A DNA stretch of 64,000 nt, from positions 6,445,001-6,509,000 of the forward strand of contig NZ_CP054916.1 in NCBI RefSeq assembly GCF_013364155.1, given 5' to 3'. The notes beneath the pieces were generated by a model that saw only the letters and a list, made by a program, of their open reading frames with translations, was not told the DNA's origin and searched no databases. Both the position numbers and the translations under genes were made by a program. Of this stretch, positions 35,168 through 43,952 are shown piece by piece. The stretch is from Streptomyces sp. NA02950. GTDB taxonomy: Bacteria > Actinomycetota > Actinomycetes > Streptomycetales > Streptomycetaceae. The number at the start of each line of letters is the position of its first letter. Within the stretch, counting starts at the first letter, position 1.

Positions 35168-36024
35168 GCGTTGTGGTGGCGAGTGACCTCGACCGCACCC
35201 TGATCTATTCGGCGGCCGCGCTCGGCCTGGACATGCCGGACGCCGAGGCTCCGCGGCTGCTGTGCGTCGAGGTGTACGAGGGCCGTCCGCTGTCGTACAT
35301 GACGGAGACCGCGGCCGGGCTGCTCGCCGAACTGGCCCGTACCTCCATCTTCGTGCCGACGACCACCCGCACCCCCGAGCAGTACCGCCGGGTCCGCCTC
35401 CCCGGCCCGCCGTCCCGCTTCGCGATCTGCGCCAACGGCGGCCATCTGCTGGTCAACGGCGAGTCCGACCCCGAGTGGCACGCCGGTGTGCGCACCAGGC
35501 TGGACGGCGAATGCGCCCCGCTCGCCGAGATCACCGCCCACCTCAGCGCCACCGCCGACCCCGCCTGGCTGCTCAAGGAGCGGGTGGCGGAGGACCTGTT
35601 CGCCTATCTCGTGGTCGAACGGGACCTGCTGCCCGAGGAGTACGCCAAGGAACTCGCGGAGTGGGCGGAGCCGCGCGGCTGGACCGTCTCCCTCCAGGGC
35701 CGCAAGCTCTACGCCGTGCCGAAACCGCTCACCAAGAGCGCGGCGGTGGCCGAGATCAAGCGCCGTGCCGGGGCGGACGAGGTGCTCGCCGCCGGGGATT
35801 CGCTGCTCGACACCGATCTGCTGCTGGCCGCCGACCGCGGCTGGCGCCCCGGCCACGGCGAACTGGCCGACGACGGCTGGACGGCACCGGAGGTGACCGC
35901 GCTCGAGGAGAAGGGCGTGGCGGCGGGCGAGGAGATCATCCGCGCCCTGTCCGAGCGCTCCTCGGTCACCTGGGCGCGGGCGCGCAGCGAGGTCATCCGC
36001 GCGGTTTCCCGCGGCCGGGGCTGA
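35164..36024 (+). CDS. HAD family phosphatase of the Ter metabolite module
   Basis: A 286-residue haloacid dehalogenase-type hydrolase. Motif I is SDLDRTLIYS (D-x-D-x-T), motif II FVPTTTRTPEQYRRV, Lys in PLTKSAAVAEIKRR, and motif IV AAGDSLLDTDLLLAAD (G-D-x3-D-x3-D). A C2-type cap lies between. It overlaps the PRTase-StiP gene (ATGA), so translation is coupled; it probably dephosphorylates the product of that enzyme in the predicted nucleoside-like pathway. Confidence 0.88.
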   Translation: MSVVVASDLDRTLIYSAAALGLDMPDAEAPRLLCVEVYEGRPLSYMTETAAGLLAELARTSIFVPTTTRTPEQYRRVRLPGPPSRFAICANGGHLLVNGESDPEWHAGVRTRLDGECAPLAEITAHLSATADPAWLLKERVAEDLFAYLVVERDLLPEEYAKELAEWAEPRGWTVSLQGRKLYAVPKPLTKSAAVAEIKRRAGADEVLAAGDSLLDTDLLLAADRGWRPGHGELADDGWTAPEVTALEEKGVAAGEEIIRALSERSSVTWARARSEVIRAVSRGRG

Positions 36025-36206
36025 TCCGCCAGGAACCGGGCGGGGCGTGGTCGCGCGGCCTCGCCGGCGGAACGCCCGCCCGGTTCCGAAGCGCATCGAC
36101 GCGATCTTCGACAAGCTCGATCTCCCCGGCGGCTCGGGTTACAGTCGCCGAGTCCTGGCTGTCCCGCGCCACCTGGGCAGTTGAGCGAAGAAGCGAAGGG
36201 GGATCC

Positions 36207-36869
36207 GTGGCCGAGAGCAAGAGCACTCCGATCACGTCCGAGCTGTACGAGTACATGCTGCGGCACAACCCGCGACTCGACCCCGTGCAGCGTGAGCTCG
36301 TCGAGGTCACGCACGCCCGGCTCCCCGAGTACGCCGGGATGCAGTCGGCCGAGGAGCAGGGCCCGCTACTGGCGTTCCTGGTCCGGCTGACCGGCGCCCG
36401 CCACATCGTCGAGGTCGGCACCTTCACCGGTTTCTCCGCACTGGCCATGGCGCAGGCGCTGCCCGCCGACGGCAAGCTGATCGCGTGCGACGTCTCGGAG
36501 GAGTGGACCGCGTACGGGCGGGAGGCGTGGGCCAAGGCGGGTGTCGCCGACCGCATCGACCTGCGGATCGCGCCCGCGCTGGAGACGCTGAAGGCGATGC
36601 CCGCCGAACCGCATATCGACCTCGCCTACCTCGACGCGGACAAGGCGAGCTACATCGACTACTGGGAGGAGCTGGTGCCGCGGCTGAACCCCGGCGGGGT
36701 GATCGTCGCGGACAACGTCTTCTTCAACGGCGACGTCACCGACCCGGCGACCACGGGCCCGGGCGCCGCGATCCGGAAGTTCAACGATCATGTGGCCGCG
36801 GACGACCGGATGGAAGCGATCATGCTGACGGTCGCGGACGGGCTCACGCTGGCCCGTCGCCGCGGCTGA
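36207..36869 (+). CDS. O-methyltransferase, class I SAM-dependent (CCoAOMT-like)
   Basis: A 220-residue methyltransferase. Motif I is HIVEVGTFTGFSALAMAQAL (residues about 62-81); DLAYLDADKASYIDYWE and GGVIVADNVFFNGDV are the metal- and substrate-binding parts of the caffeoyl-CoA/catechol O-methyltransferase group. GTG 36207 with GAAGGGGG upstream. Substrate unknown; position after the Ter biosynthetic genes (183-base gap) is suggestive but not proof of a shared pathway. Its last 26 bases overlap the convergent DUF4383 gene. Confidence 0.85.
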   Translation: MAESKSTPITSELYEYMLRHNPRLDPVQRELVEVTHARLPEYAGMQSAEEQGPLLAFLVRLTGARHIVEVGTFTGFSALAMAQALPADGKLIACDVSEEWTAYGREAWAKAGVADRIDLRIAPALETLKAMPAEPHIDLAYLDADKASYIDYWEELVPRLNPGGVIVADNVFFNGDVTDPATTGPGAAIRKFNDHVAADDRMEAIMLTVADGLTLARRRG

Positions 36870-37743
36870 ACCGGTCGCGCAGCCGCCGGGACCGTCGGCG
36901 GCGCGGGGGCGGTTCCTGGGTGTCCTGCCCTTCGCCCCTCCCCTCGTGCTGCCCCTCGGGGGAGGTCTTTCCGGGCTGGTCCAGCTTGCCCCACTTACCG
37001 GGCGGCCGGTCGGAGTGCGAACGGCCCTCGCTCTCGCCCTCGGGCTTGTCGGGCCGGTCCAGCTTGCCCCACTTACCGGGCGGCCGACCGGTCCCTCGCC
37101 CCTTCTCCTCCCCTGCCGCCTCCGCCCCCCCGCCACCGGTGCCCTCGACGGCACGGTGGCGGGTGACGGCGGCCGCACGGGCCCGGTCCTCGCGTTCCGC
37201 CAGATCGGGGTGGCGGGCCCGCCAGTACGGATTGTCGTGCGGCAGCTTGCTGCTCACCCGCCCGTACATGCCGAACCACATCAGCATCAGCCCGACCACA
37301 AAGCTGAACAGCACGTTCTGGAGGCGGAACGCCAGGAAGTTGACGTCGGTCTCCAGCAGGGCGAGATTGACGAACCCGCTCAGCAGGAAGAGGACCCCGA
37401 GCACGATATTGAGCGTCGAGGCGAAATTGCCGCCGATGACCATGCCGATGAACAGCAGCAGCCCGATGGCGATGGACAGCACGCTCAGCGCGCCGTTGGT
37501 GTTGAGACCGGCGACCGTGTTGTCACCGGTGGCAAAGAACCCGATCTTGTTGACCAGGCCGAGGATGCCGAAGGCGACCAGGACCAGCCCGGTGAGCCCG
37601 GCCCCGGCGCGGTAGACCCTGCTCAGCCGGTGATCGACGGGCAGATGTTCGTCGAGAGTGGTGTGGCCACCGATCCGCTCGGGGAAATGCCGTGCGATTC
37701 CCGCGGGGTGCGCACCGATGGGGGAGGGGCGGCCCGTAGCCAT
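36844..37743 (-). CDS. DUF4383 membrane protein with repeated C-terminal tail
   Basis: A 299-residue protein with four membrane helices between residues about 45 and 165 (GLTGLVLVAFGILGLVNKIG; LSIAIGLLLFIGMVIGG; LNIVLGVLFLLSGFVNLALL; LFSFVVGLMLMWFGMYG). The C-terminal half is soluble, charged and contains the exact repeat RPPGKWGKLD twice (also visible as a DNA direct repeat of about 30 bases at 36979-37009 and 37056-37085). Function unknown. Its end overlaps the end of the O-methyltransferase gene on the other strand. Confidence 0.78.
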   Translation of the reverse strand: MATGRPSPIGAHPAGIARHFPERIGGHTTLDEHLPVDHRLSRVYRAGAGLTGLVLVAFGILGLVNKIGFFATGDNTVAGLNTNGALSVLSIAIGLLLFIGMVIGGNFASTLNIVLGVLFLLSGFVNLALLETDVNFLAFRLQNVLFSFVVGLMLMWFGMYGRVSSKLPHDNPYWRARHPDLAEREDRARAAAVTRHRAVEGTGGGGAEAAGEEKGRGTGRPPGKWGKLDRPDKPEGESEGRSHSDRPPGKWGKLDQPGKTSPEGQHEGRGEGQDTQEPPPRRRRSRRLRDRFSRGDGPA

Positions 37744-37869
37744 CTCCGGCCTCCTTCGCTTCGCCGGACCTCGGCATCGCCGTCGAGGCCGTACCCGCGG
37801 GGCCGTACCGCACCCACGCGGGTACGCAGGTACCTCCCAGCATCCGCCCCCCGCCGGATCCCCTCAACC

Positions 37870-38094
37870 TCAGCCGCAGCACCCGCCCCCGCAGCATCCG
37901 CCGCCGCCCTGTGGCCGGGGCGGCGCGGCGGCGGAGGCACCGGAGGCGGTGCCGGTGACGGCCACGGTCGACAGCAGCTTCACGGTGTCGTCGTGCCCCT
38001 CGGGGCAGGACGCGGGCGCGGTGGACTCGGCCATCGGCCGGTTCAGCTCGAAGGCGGTGCCGCAGGAGCGGCATCGGTACTCGTAGCGAGGCAT
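37870..38094 (-). CDS. FmdB family zinc ribbon protein
   Basis: A 74-residue protein starting MPRYEYRCRSCGTAFELNRPM. The first CxxC knuckle (CRSC) is normal for FmdB; the second is CPEGH rather than CxxC, so the zinc site may use Cys-His. The tail is glycine/cysteine-rich (GGGGCCGGGCCG), a common feature of the Streptomyces members. Role unknown; it may bind a metal or regulate. ATG 38094. Confidence 0.8.
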   Translation of the reverse strand: MPRYEYRCRSCGTAFELNRPMAESTAPASCPEGHDDTVKLLSTVAVTGTASGASAAAPPRPQGGGGCCGGGCCG

Positions 38095-38167
38095 GACAGG
38101 AGCATAGCCAGCGAAGGCCAGGTCAGGGCGGTGAACCAGATCCGCCGGGGACACGCAGCCCAGTGAT

Positions 38168-39439
38168 TCAGCGCCCGCCGGCCCCGCCCCCGCGCTCGTC
38201 GCGGATCTCCTGCACCACCCGGGCGGCCGTCTGCCGTACGGCCTCGGTCTCGGACAGGAAGTGCCACCAGTCGGGATGCCGCCCCTCCAGCCCCGCGACG
38301 GCCCGCCCCAGCCGTCCCACCGCGTCGTCCAGCGGGCGCGCATGGCGCGGGTCGGGGGTGCTGCGGCCGGCCATGGCCAGCCGCTGGGCGTCGCGGATGG
38401 CGAAGCGGGTGCGGTCGACCTCCTTCTGGTGGTCGAACGACACCTCGTCCAGCCGCCGCAGCCGGTCCCCGGCGGCGGAGACGGCCTCGTCGGTGGTGTT
38501 CAGCAGGGCCCGTACGGTGGCGAGCAGCGCGGTGGCGTCCGGCCAGCGCTGCTCCTCCCGGGCCGTCTGCGCCTCCTTGAGCTTCGCCTCGGCCAGGGCG
38601 ACATCCCGCCCGGCCTGCGCGGGGACGGGCTGGAGGTCCTGCCAGCAGGCGGCGCTGTAGCGGCGGCGCAGCTCGCTGAGGACCGGCTCGACCCCGCCGG
38701 CCCGGGTGGTGATCGCCTGGGCCCGGGTCCGCAGGGACACCAGCCGCCGGTCGATCTCGGCGGCCCGCTCCGGCAGCCGCTCGGCCTCGCCGCGCACGGC
38801 CTCCGCCTTGCGCAGCACATCGTCGGCGCGCCGGATGGTGTCCTGCACACCGTGCTGCCCGGCGCCCTGGTTGAGCTTGGTCAGCTCGGGCGAGAGGGCG
38901 GCCAGCCGCGCCGCGAGATCGTCCGCGCGCAGCCCGGAGGCCCGTACGGTGTCCAGCGCGTTGGTGGCGGCGAGCAGCGCCTGCCGCGCCCGCTCCACGG
39001 CGGGCGCCAGCCGCGCGAGCTGCGTCTCCGCCTGCCGCAACAGCGGCCCGAGCCCCTGCTCGAACCGGTCGAGATCGGCCTTGGTGCGCAGCAGCTCGTC
39101 CTTGGCCCGGGTCAGATCCCTCCGCGCCCGGGTGGCGGTGGCCCCGTCGAGATCGTCCCGGTCGAGATCATGGGCGTCGACGGCGGTGATGTAGTCATGG
39201 CTGACCTGGTCGATCCGCTGTCCGAGCGCGGCGAAGTCGGCGGCGGCCCGGCGCGCGGCGGGGGAGTCGTCCACGGCGGTGATCGTCTCTATCGAGATCC
39301 GCAGATCGCGCTGGGCGGTGTCCAGCTCGTAGAACGCGGCCGCCGCCGCGTCCTTCGCCGCCTGGGCCTCGGCCCGCTGACTCTCCCCACGCCCCCCGAA
39401 CCAACGCCGCCCGCCCCCGCCACCAGGTGTCGCCGCCAC
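38168..39439 (-). CDS. Long coiled-coil protein of unknown function
   Basis: A 423-residue, strongly helical protein rich in Ala, Arg, Glu and Leu with heptad-like pattern from about residue 20 to 400 (AEAQAAKDAAAAAFYELDTAQRDLRI; LRQAETQLARLAPAVERARQAL; DVALAEAKLKEAQTAREEQRW). There is no membrane segment or catalytic motif. It looks like a structural or scaffold protein; similar genes sit in many Streptomyces genomes. GTG 39439 is chosen because GGGAGAGG lies at the right spacing; ATG 39475 in frame lacks a site. Confidence 0.7.
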   Translation of the reverse strand: MAATPGGGGGRRWFGGRGESQRAEAQAAKDAAAAAFYELDTAQRDLRISIETITAVDDSPAARRAAADFAALGQRIDQVSHDYITAVDAHDLDRDDLDGATATRARRDLTRAKDELLRTKADLDRFEQGLGPLLRQAETQLARLAPAVERARQALLAATNALDTVRASGLRADDLAARLAALSPELTKLNQGAGQHGVQDTIRRADDVLRKAEAVRGEAERLPERAAEIDRRLVSLRTRAQAITTRAGGVEPVLSELRRRYSAACWQDLQPVPAQAGRDVALAEAKLKEAQTAREEQRWPDATALLATVRALLNTTDEAVSAAGDRLRRLDEVSFDHQKEVDRTRFAIRDAQRLAMAGRSTPDPRHARPLDDAVGRLGRAVAGLEGRHPDWWHFLSETEAVRQTAARVVQEIRDERGGGAGGR

Positions 39440-39617
39440 TTGCCTCTCCCAATGGATCGCCCGTGGGATCGCCATGGATCGCCCGTAGGCCCGGATGTCA
39501 TTCTCCCACCCGTCACTGACGTGCACAGCGGTCGGGCGGTTCGCCTCCGGCGGGTCGAGTGCGAAACCGGGATTGCTGCCCCGGCCCGCGGACACTGTAG
39601 GCTGACCTCTCGCTCTG

Positions 39618-39689
39618 GGGCGCATAGCTCAGCGGTAGAGCGCTGCCCTTACAAGGCAGATGTCGGCGGTTCGAACCCGTCTGCGCCCA
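39618..39689 (+). tRNA. tRNA-Val (anticodon UAC)
   Basis: The acceptor GGGCGCA (39618-39624) pairs with TGCGCCC (39682-39688). D arm GCTCAGCGGTAGAGC, anticodon arm CTGCC-CTTACAA-GGCAG with TAC, T arm GGCGG-TTCGAAC-CCGTC, discriminator A at 39689. CCA is not encoded. It marks the left border of the accessory region with the lasso peptide genes; tRNA 3' ends are common integration sites. Confidence 0.95.
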
Positions 39690-39722
39690 CAGTGAATGAC
39701 AGCAGCTGAAAGCCTGTATCGA

Positions 39723-39748
39723 CCCCTCAACTCGATTGAATTGAGGGG
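39723..39748. terminator. Hairpin downstream of tRNA-Val
   Basis: CCCCTCAA (39723-39730) pairs with TTGAGGGG (39741-39748) across a 10-base loop. It is placed to end the tRNA transcript. Confidence 0.6.
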
Positions 39749-40133
39749 CCATTAGCGTTCGGATGCCACATAGATGCCACATCCCCAGCGGATCACTCAA
39801 ATGCAACGGGGTGTAACTCTAGGCAACAGGGGTACCCGGTCCATAGGGTCAGACCGCACGACTCTGATGGACGGCGCTGCTCTCCATCCAGCGCCATCGA
39901 CTCCTGCCTCAGTAGGCCCGTGGTTATCGCCTGGGGAGGTGTGCGCCACGGGAGAGCGCCTTGTAATCCTTGAGCCTTGCCGATCCGTGCATTGTCCAAT
40001 TAGGTGACGATGGATGGCGTCAGCGTCTACCAGCACGTACGTGTTCCGTGCGGCAGGAGATCGGTGGTTGGCGAACGTGTACGCGATCAGCGCGATCGGC
40101 ATCGCCGCGCACAGGGCGAAGCGGCGCCCGTGA
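39749..40133. other. Gene-free stretch between tRNA-Val and the lasso cluster
   Basis: About 385 bases with no convincing gene. GATGCCACATA (39762-39772) is followed directly by GATGCCACATC (39773-39783), a tandem 11-mer. The rest is lower in GC than the neighbours. A lost integrase or attachment-site junction would be expected here, but no recombinase motif can be read. Confidence 0.4.
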
Positions 40134-41159
40134 TTACCGGGATAGCCGCAGCGCCCACCCAGTGGGCGCTTGCCCGTCGTCACACCGCTCCAGGCCCGGC
40201 GCATAGCTCTCGGGAGCTGGGCGCCCTGCCGCCTCCCAGTCGCTGAGCCACCCGCGCAGGACTGCAAGAGAAGGAGAGCCGGGCCGGTCACCCAGGATCA
40301 TACCGTCCTGTTGGATGACCGCCGCCGTCGTCCGGGTCGAGTGCCCGAGCGCCCACAGGTCCGGGTTCAGCCCTGCCATCGTCAGATACGGATTGCCTGC
40401 CGCGGCAAGGAAGGTCCGCCACGACGGCCAGTCGACCTTGGCGCCGCCGTACGGCTCGGTATGCGCGTTCTTCAGTAGCCGGTGCAGAGTGGTGCGGGCG
40501 CCTGAGTTTCGCCAGTCATCCTTCCCGCGCCACGCGATGGAGATCCAGGAGGGAACCGGGATGCGGTTTTCCCAGTCGACCCACCTGCCAGGTAGGTCGA
40601 GGTCGCCTTTCGGCGCGGTGGTCGCCTCGATGTAGCCGCCCGTGAACACGGCCTCCACGAGGGGTTGCTTGTCACGGATGCGGATCTTGGCGACCACGGT
40701 CATGTTGGGCACAGGCGCGATCGGCAGCGGAGCGACGATAAGGCCACCGTCGACTACCTGCTCCACCCACGCCTGGGGCAGCAACGGCGGGGTGCACCAC
40801 GCCACCATCCGGTCGTACGGGGCTCGCTCGGGGAACCCGGTGGTGCCGTCCGCGACGTGGCAACGCACGTTGTCGATTCCACGCTCGTGGTGGATGAGGT
40901 TGGCCCAGCGCACGAGGTACTCGTCGATGTCGAGGCTGACGACAGACCCGTGGGAGCCGACGAGCCGTGCGAGCAAGGCGCCGGAGTAGCCGGACCCGGT
41001 GCCGATCTCGGCGACGCTCATGCCCGACTGGACGTCGAGAGTGGTCAGCTCGCGGTGGATCACCTTGGGGTTGGAGCGGTGTGGGGTGGCGCCGCGGCCT
41101 TCGTGGTGGGTGTAGTGGCGTTCGGGGACGAGCTCGGCGAAGTCGGCGACGGCGGTCAC
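40134..41159 (-). CDS. PCMT-like (L-isoaspartyl O-methyltransferase homologue) lasso tailoring enzyme
   Basis: A 341-residue SAM methyltransferase. The first 200 residues follow protein-L-isoaspartate methyltransferase: TPHRSNPKVI, motif I VAEIGTGSGYSGALLARLVG (about residues 49-68) and VVSLDIDEYLV. The C-terminal 140 residues extend past the 208-residue E. coli Pcm and may hold peptide recognition. GTG 41159 has GGAGT six bases before it. It is last in the lasso peptide operon, 86 bases after the leader peptidase gene. Such homologues methylate a ring Asp in cellulonodin-2/lihuanodin-type lasso peptides, leading to an aspartimide; the precursor here has the fitting Asp-Thr. Confidence 0.87.
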   Translation of the reverse strand: MTAVADFAELVPERHYTHHEGRGATPHRSNPKVIHRELTTLDVQSGMSVAEIGTGSGYSGALLARLVGSHGSVVSLDIDEYLVRWANLIHHERGIDNVRCHVADGTTGFPERAPYDRMVAWCTPPLLPQAWVEQVVDGGLIVAPLPIAPVPNMTVVAKIRIRDKQPLVEAVFTGGYIEATTAPKGDLDLPGRWVDWENRIPVPSWISIAWRGKDDWRNSGARTTLHRLLKNAHTEPYGGAKVDWPSWRTFLAAAGNPYLTMAGLNPDLWALGHSTRTTAAVIQQDGMILGDRPGSPSLAVLRGWLSDWEAAGRPAPESYAPGLERCDDGQAPTGWALRLSR

Positions 41160-41245
41160 TGTTCACTCCTTCGAGGTGATGGGGCACTCGTTTGCGATAA
41201 CTGCGCCTGGCGGGGGAAGGACACGCGCCGGCGACTCCGGGTGGG

Positions 41246-41668
41246 TCAGATCGTCAGGGCAGTGTGGTGGTGCCACCCTGCGGCGGTGTACTCGCCGACC
41301 GGCCCGTGGCCGGGCAGATCGGCCCACGCGTGGTATTCGACCGGCGGTGGGGAGAACCGCACGCCCAGGCACCAGTTCAGACGACGGCCGAGCAGGGCGG
41401 CCGCCAGGACCGCGCCGAGCGAGGTTTCCATGCACGCGGCTCGTCCCGGCCACAGGCGGGCGGTGTGCCGTACGGCGCCGATCAGGGCCTCGGCCCGGGC
41501 CGCATCGAGGTCGCGTCGGTCGAGGCGGCGGGCAAGACGGGCGGCGTGGACGGTGTGTCGGAAGGGCAGCTTGAGCAGTACCAGGGCGAGCACGAGCCCG
41601 GCCGCGGCGGCCAGCCGCTCGCCCAAGGTGCCGGAACGGGTGGTGGAGTATGCCTCCATGCTGGTCAC
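41246..41668 (-). CDS. Lasso peptide leader peptidase (B2, transglutaminase-like)
   Basis: A 140-residue cysteine protease that removes the precursor leader. The catalytic Cys is near residue 79 (RAACMETSLGAVLAAALLG); His near 113 and Asp near 117 are in EYHAWADLPG. LNWCLGVRFSPP is the characteristic strand between them. GTG 41668 overlaps the stop of B1 (GTGA) with GGAGG eight bases before, so translation is coupled. An earlier GTG at 41683 is less likely. Confidence 0.9.
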   Translation of the reverse strand: MTSMEAYSTTRSGTLGERLAAAAGLVLALVLLKLPFRHTVHAARLARRLDRRDLDAARAEALIGAVRHTARLWPGRAACMETSLGAVLAAALLGRRLNWCLGVRFSPPPVEYHAWADLPGHGPVGEYTAAGWHHHTALTI

Positions 41669-41961
41669 GAGTGGCACCTCCACCAGCGCCGCCGGGACGG
41701 CGCCTCGCCGGAATTGGCGAGTTTGTTCTTGGCCAGTGTGTCCGCGACCGTGTGGACGTCGGCGGCCGCCTGCTCACCGGGGATCCGGTACCGCTCGGCG
41801 AAGCGGTCGGCAGCTTCCTCCTCGGTGGTGGAGGCGAGCAGGAGCATCACCGCGGCCGACGCGGTCGGCGTCAGGCAGGTCCAGCGGCCGCTGTGCTCGT
41901 CCAGAATGGCGCCGCCTTCGTCGGTGAGCACCGCATGAGCGCCCTCACGCAGCTGCCACAT
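41665..41961 (-). CDS. Lasso peptide B1, PqqD-like RiPP recognition element
   Basis: A 98-residue protein of the PqqD/RRE fold that binds the leader (the YxxP region) and presents the precursor to B2 and the cyclase. Typical segments are AILDEHSGRWTCLTPTASAAVMLLLAS and AADRFAERYRIPGEQAAADV. Its ATG lies 17 bases inside the cyclase gene, and its end overlaps B2, giving a tightly coupled C-B1-B2 block. Confidence 0.88.
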   Translation of the reverse strand: MWQLREGAHAVLTDEGGAILDEHSGRWTCLTPTASAAVMLLLASTTEEEAADRFAERYRIPGEQAAADVHTVADTLAKNKLANSGEAPSRRRWWRCHS

Positions 41962-43783
41962 GGCTGTCCACCTCCCACCATGAGGTGGATGTGGTGGTCT
42001 CCAGCTGGCGCAGCCAGACCTCGGCGCTGACCGCCAGATGCAGGGCGCCCTGAGCGGTCGGCTGGCCCGCGGCGGCGCGTTGCAGCATGCGCTCTACGGG
42101 AGGCTGGGTGATCAGTCCGGCGGCGGAGAGGCGGGAGGAGGGGCCGAGCAGGCGGGCGAGGACCGGCGCGTGCTGGGTGAGTCCTGCGTAGGCGAGCGCG
42201 TTGAAGCCGCCCTTGGTCGAGCGGGAAAGGACGAAGTCGGGCAGGAGGCCGGTGTGCGTGAATGCCTCGCCCAGCAGCGGCTTGTATCGGCCAGGTGCGC
42301 CGCGCTGGTCGGCGGGGACTGCCAGGCAGGCTCGGATGACTTCGTTGTCCAGGAAGGGGGCGGCGATCTCCACGCCGTGTCCGGCGCGGGCGAGTTCGCA
42401 TAAGCCGCTGGTGTCTGCCCCGACCCGCGCGAGGTCCTGCCGGTCCGTCCAGGCAGCCAGATGCCGAGGCTCCTCGACGAGTTCGCCAGTGGCCGTGTCG
42501 AGGGCTTCCGCGAGTTGGTGGCGCATCTCGGGGCTCATCCAGTCAGCGGTGGCCAGCAGGGGTGTCCAGGCGACGGGACGTTCGGCCTGCGGTACCCATT
42601 CGCGGGGAGCGTGGCGCAGTTCGGTGGCGGTGTGCCGCCAGGCATCGGCCAGGCCGGTGCGCGAGGCCGGGCGGGCGCGTCGCAGTACGGTCAGCGGGGA
42701 GATGTGCCGCAGCCGGGCGTGGGCGTGTGCGTGCGCGAGGGCCCGGCGGTGCTGGCGGTCGCGCAGCAGGTCGGACAGGTAGGAGGAAGGCGCGGACAGC
42801 ACGGCGTCCCCGGCCGCTCCGGTGAGGTGGACGCCCGCCGGTTGGTGTTCGGTGACCGTTTCCAGCACGGCCCGCTTGATGCCGGCTGTGACCGTGTATG
42901 CGTTGGGCGCGTCGGTCAGAGGCAGCGCGGATAGGTCGTCCAAGCCGCTGTAGTACACCGTCTCTTCGCGGCCGGGCACCGTGTGATGGGTGAGTTCCGG
43001 TACAGCCGCAGCAGTGCGTACCGCATACTCGAGGTCGTCATCCCTCAGTCGGGCATCGGCGAAAGTGACTGCGGTGACGGGCCCGCGCCGGGCAGCGAGG
43101 CAAGCCAGCGTTGTGGAGTCCAGCCCGGCCAGGTCCGCGCTCACCGCTCGTGTGCCATCCAGACGCGTATCGACCGCCTCGCTCAGCGCTGCCCGTACCC
43201 GCGGGGCGGCGTTTGGAAGGCTCATGGGCTGGTAGTTGACCGGCTCGTAGCGGACGGTGTTCGCCCCATCGGGGCTGATCAGTAGCAGGTGGCCGGTCGG
43301 GACGCGACTCACTGCACGGAAGAGGCTCCGCTGCCCCAAGACGTCCGGCTGGGCCAGGGCCAGGTGAGCGGCGAGAGCCGTCGGATCGAACGGTGCCCCA
43401 TCGAGTGCGGCCAGCGCCCCGGCCGAGGTCGACCACCACGTTCCTGCGCCCTCTGTCCGCCAGTACACCGGGTGCTGGCCGGCCAGATCGCCGATGACCG
43501 CCAGGCATTCGCCGCTACGCGCGATCGTGAGGTAGGAGCCAGGCCAGCAGGTCAGCGCCGCCCAGTCTCTCGCCCGCACGGCCGTCAGCGCCTGGTGCAG
43601 CTGCTGACCGTCGGCCCCGCAGTCACCGATGACTGCCAGTGCCAGCGCGCCGGAGCCTGCTGACCGGACTTGGTTGGTGGGCCAGTCAACGGTCCACGCT
43701 GCGTCCAAGCCCGGTACGGGCTTTCTGTTCCTCGGTAGCCGGTCGTGTCGGCTCGCTCCGCACCATCCTGTGCTCCACCGCAT
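41945..43783 (-). CDS. Lasso cyclase (C protein), asparagine synthetase-like
   Basis: A 612-residue ATP-dependent enzyme that activates the ring Asp/Glu side chain and forms the isopeptide bond with residue 1. The N-terminal part is the glutaminase-like fold without catalytic Cys (typical of C proteins). The C-terminal synthetase domain has a PP-loop reading ADLAGLDSTTLACLAAR, one residue shorter than the AsnB SGGxDS signature, plus HLTGAAGDAVLS and PFLDNEVIRACLAVPADQRG with YKPLLGEAF. Start ATG 43783 (MRWSTGWCG) fits known C proteins; the open frame extends upstream to 43927 without convincing homology. It follows the precursor gene by about 170 bases. Confidence 0.9.
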   Translation of the reverse strand: MRWSTGWCGASRHDRLPRNRKPVPGLDAAWTVDWPTNQVRSAGSGALALAVIGDCGADGQQLHQALTAVRARDWAALTCWPGSYLTIARSGECLAVIGDLAGQHPVYWRTEGAGTWWSTSAGALAALDGAPFDPTALAAHLALAQPDVLGQRSLFRAVSRVPTGHLLLISPDGANTVRYEPVNYQPMSLPNAAPRVRAALSEAVDTRLDGTRAVSADLAGLDSTTLACLAARRGPVTAVTFADARLRDDDLEYAVRTAAAVPELTHHTVPGREETVYYSGLDDLSALPLTDAPNAYTVTAGIKRAVLETVTEHQPAGVHLTGAAGDAVLSAPSSYLSDLLRDRQHRRALAHAHAHARLRHISPLTVLRRARPASRTGLADAWRHTATELRHAPREWVPQAERPVAWTPLLATADWMSPEMRHQLAEALDTATGELVEEPRHLAAWTDRQDLARVGADTSGLCELARAGHGVEIAAPFLDNEVIRACLAVPADQRGAPGRYKPLLGEAFTHTGLLPDFVLSRSTKGGFNALAYAGLTQHAPVLARLLGPSSRLSAAGLITQPPVERMLQRAAAGQPTAQGALHLAVSAEVWLRQLETTTSTSWWEVDSHVAAA

Positions 43784-43952
43784 CAGCAGCCCGCTCTCGT
43801 CGCTATCGCTCTTGGTGGTCGAAACGGAACGGGCGCCGGGCTGCGAACGGCCGTGCCCCAACACGGTCCTCCTCGACGCCCCGGGCCCGTTCAAGTCCGG
43901 AGCCTGGGGCCGGGCCACGGCGCACACCGCCCGGCCCCAGGCAGCCGATGGA

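Noticed and set aside
39689..39783. Attachment site at tRNA-Val
   Set aside because: No second copy of the tRNA 3' end and no integrase could be found by eye, so only the possibility is noted.
43784..43927. N-terminal extension of the lasso cyclase
   Set aside because: The 48 upstream codons (CAVARPQAPDLNGPG...) show no similarity to C proteins, and the frame is merely open; ATG 43783 fits the family length.
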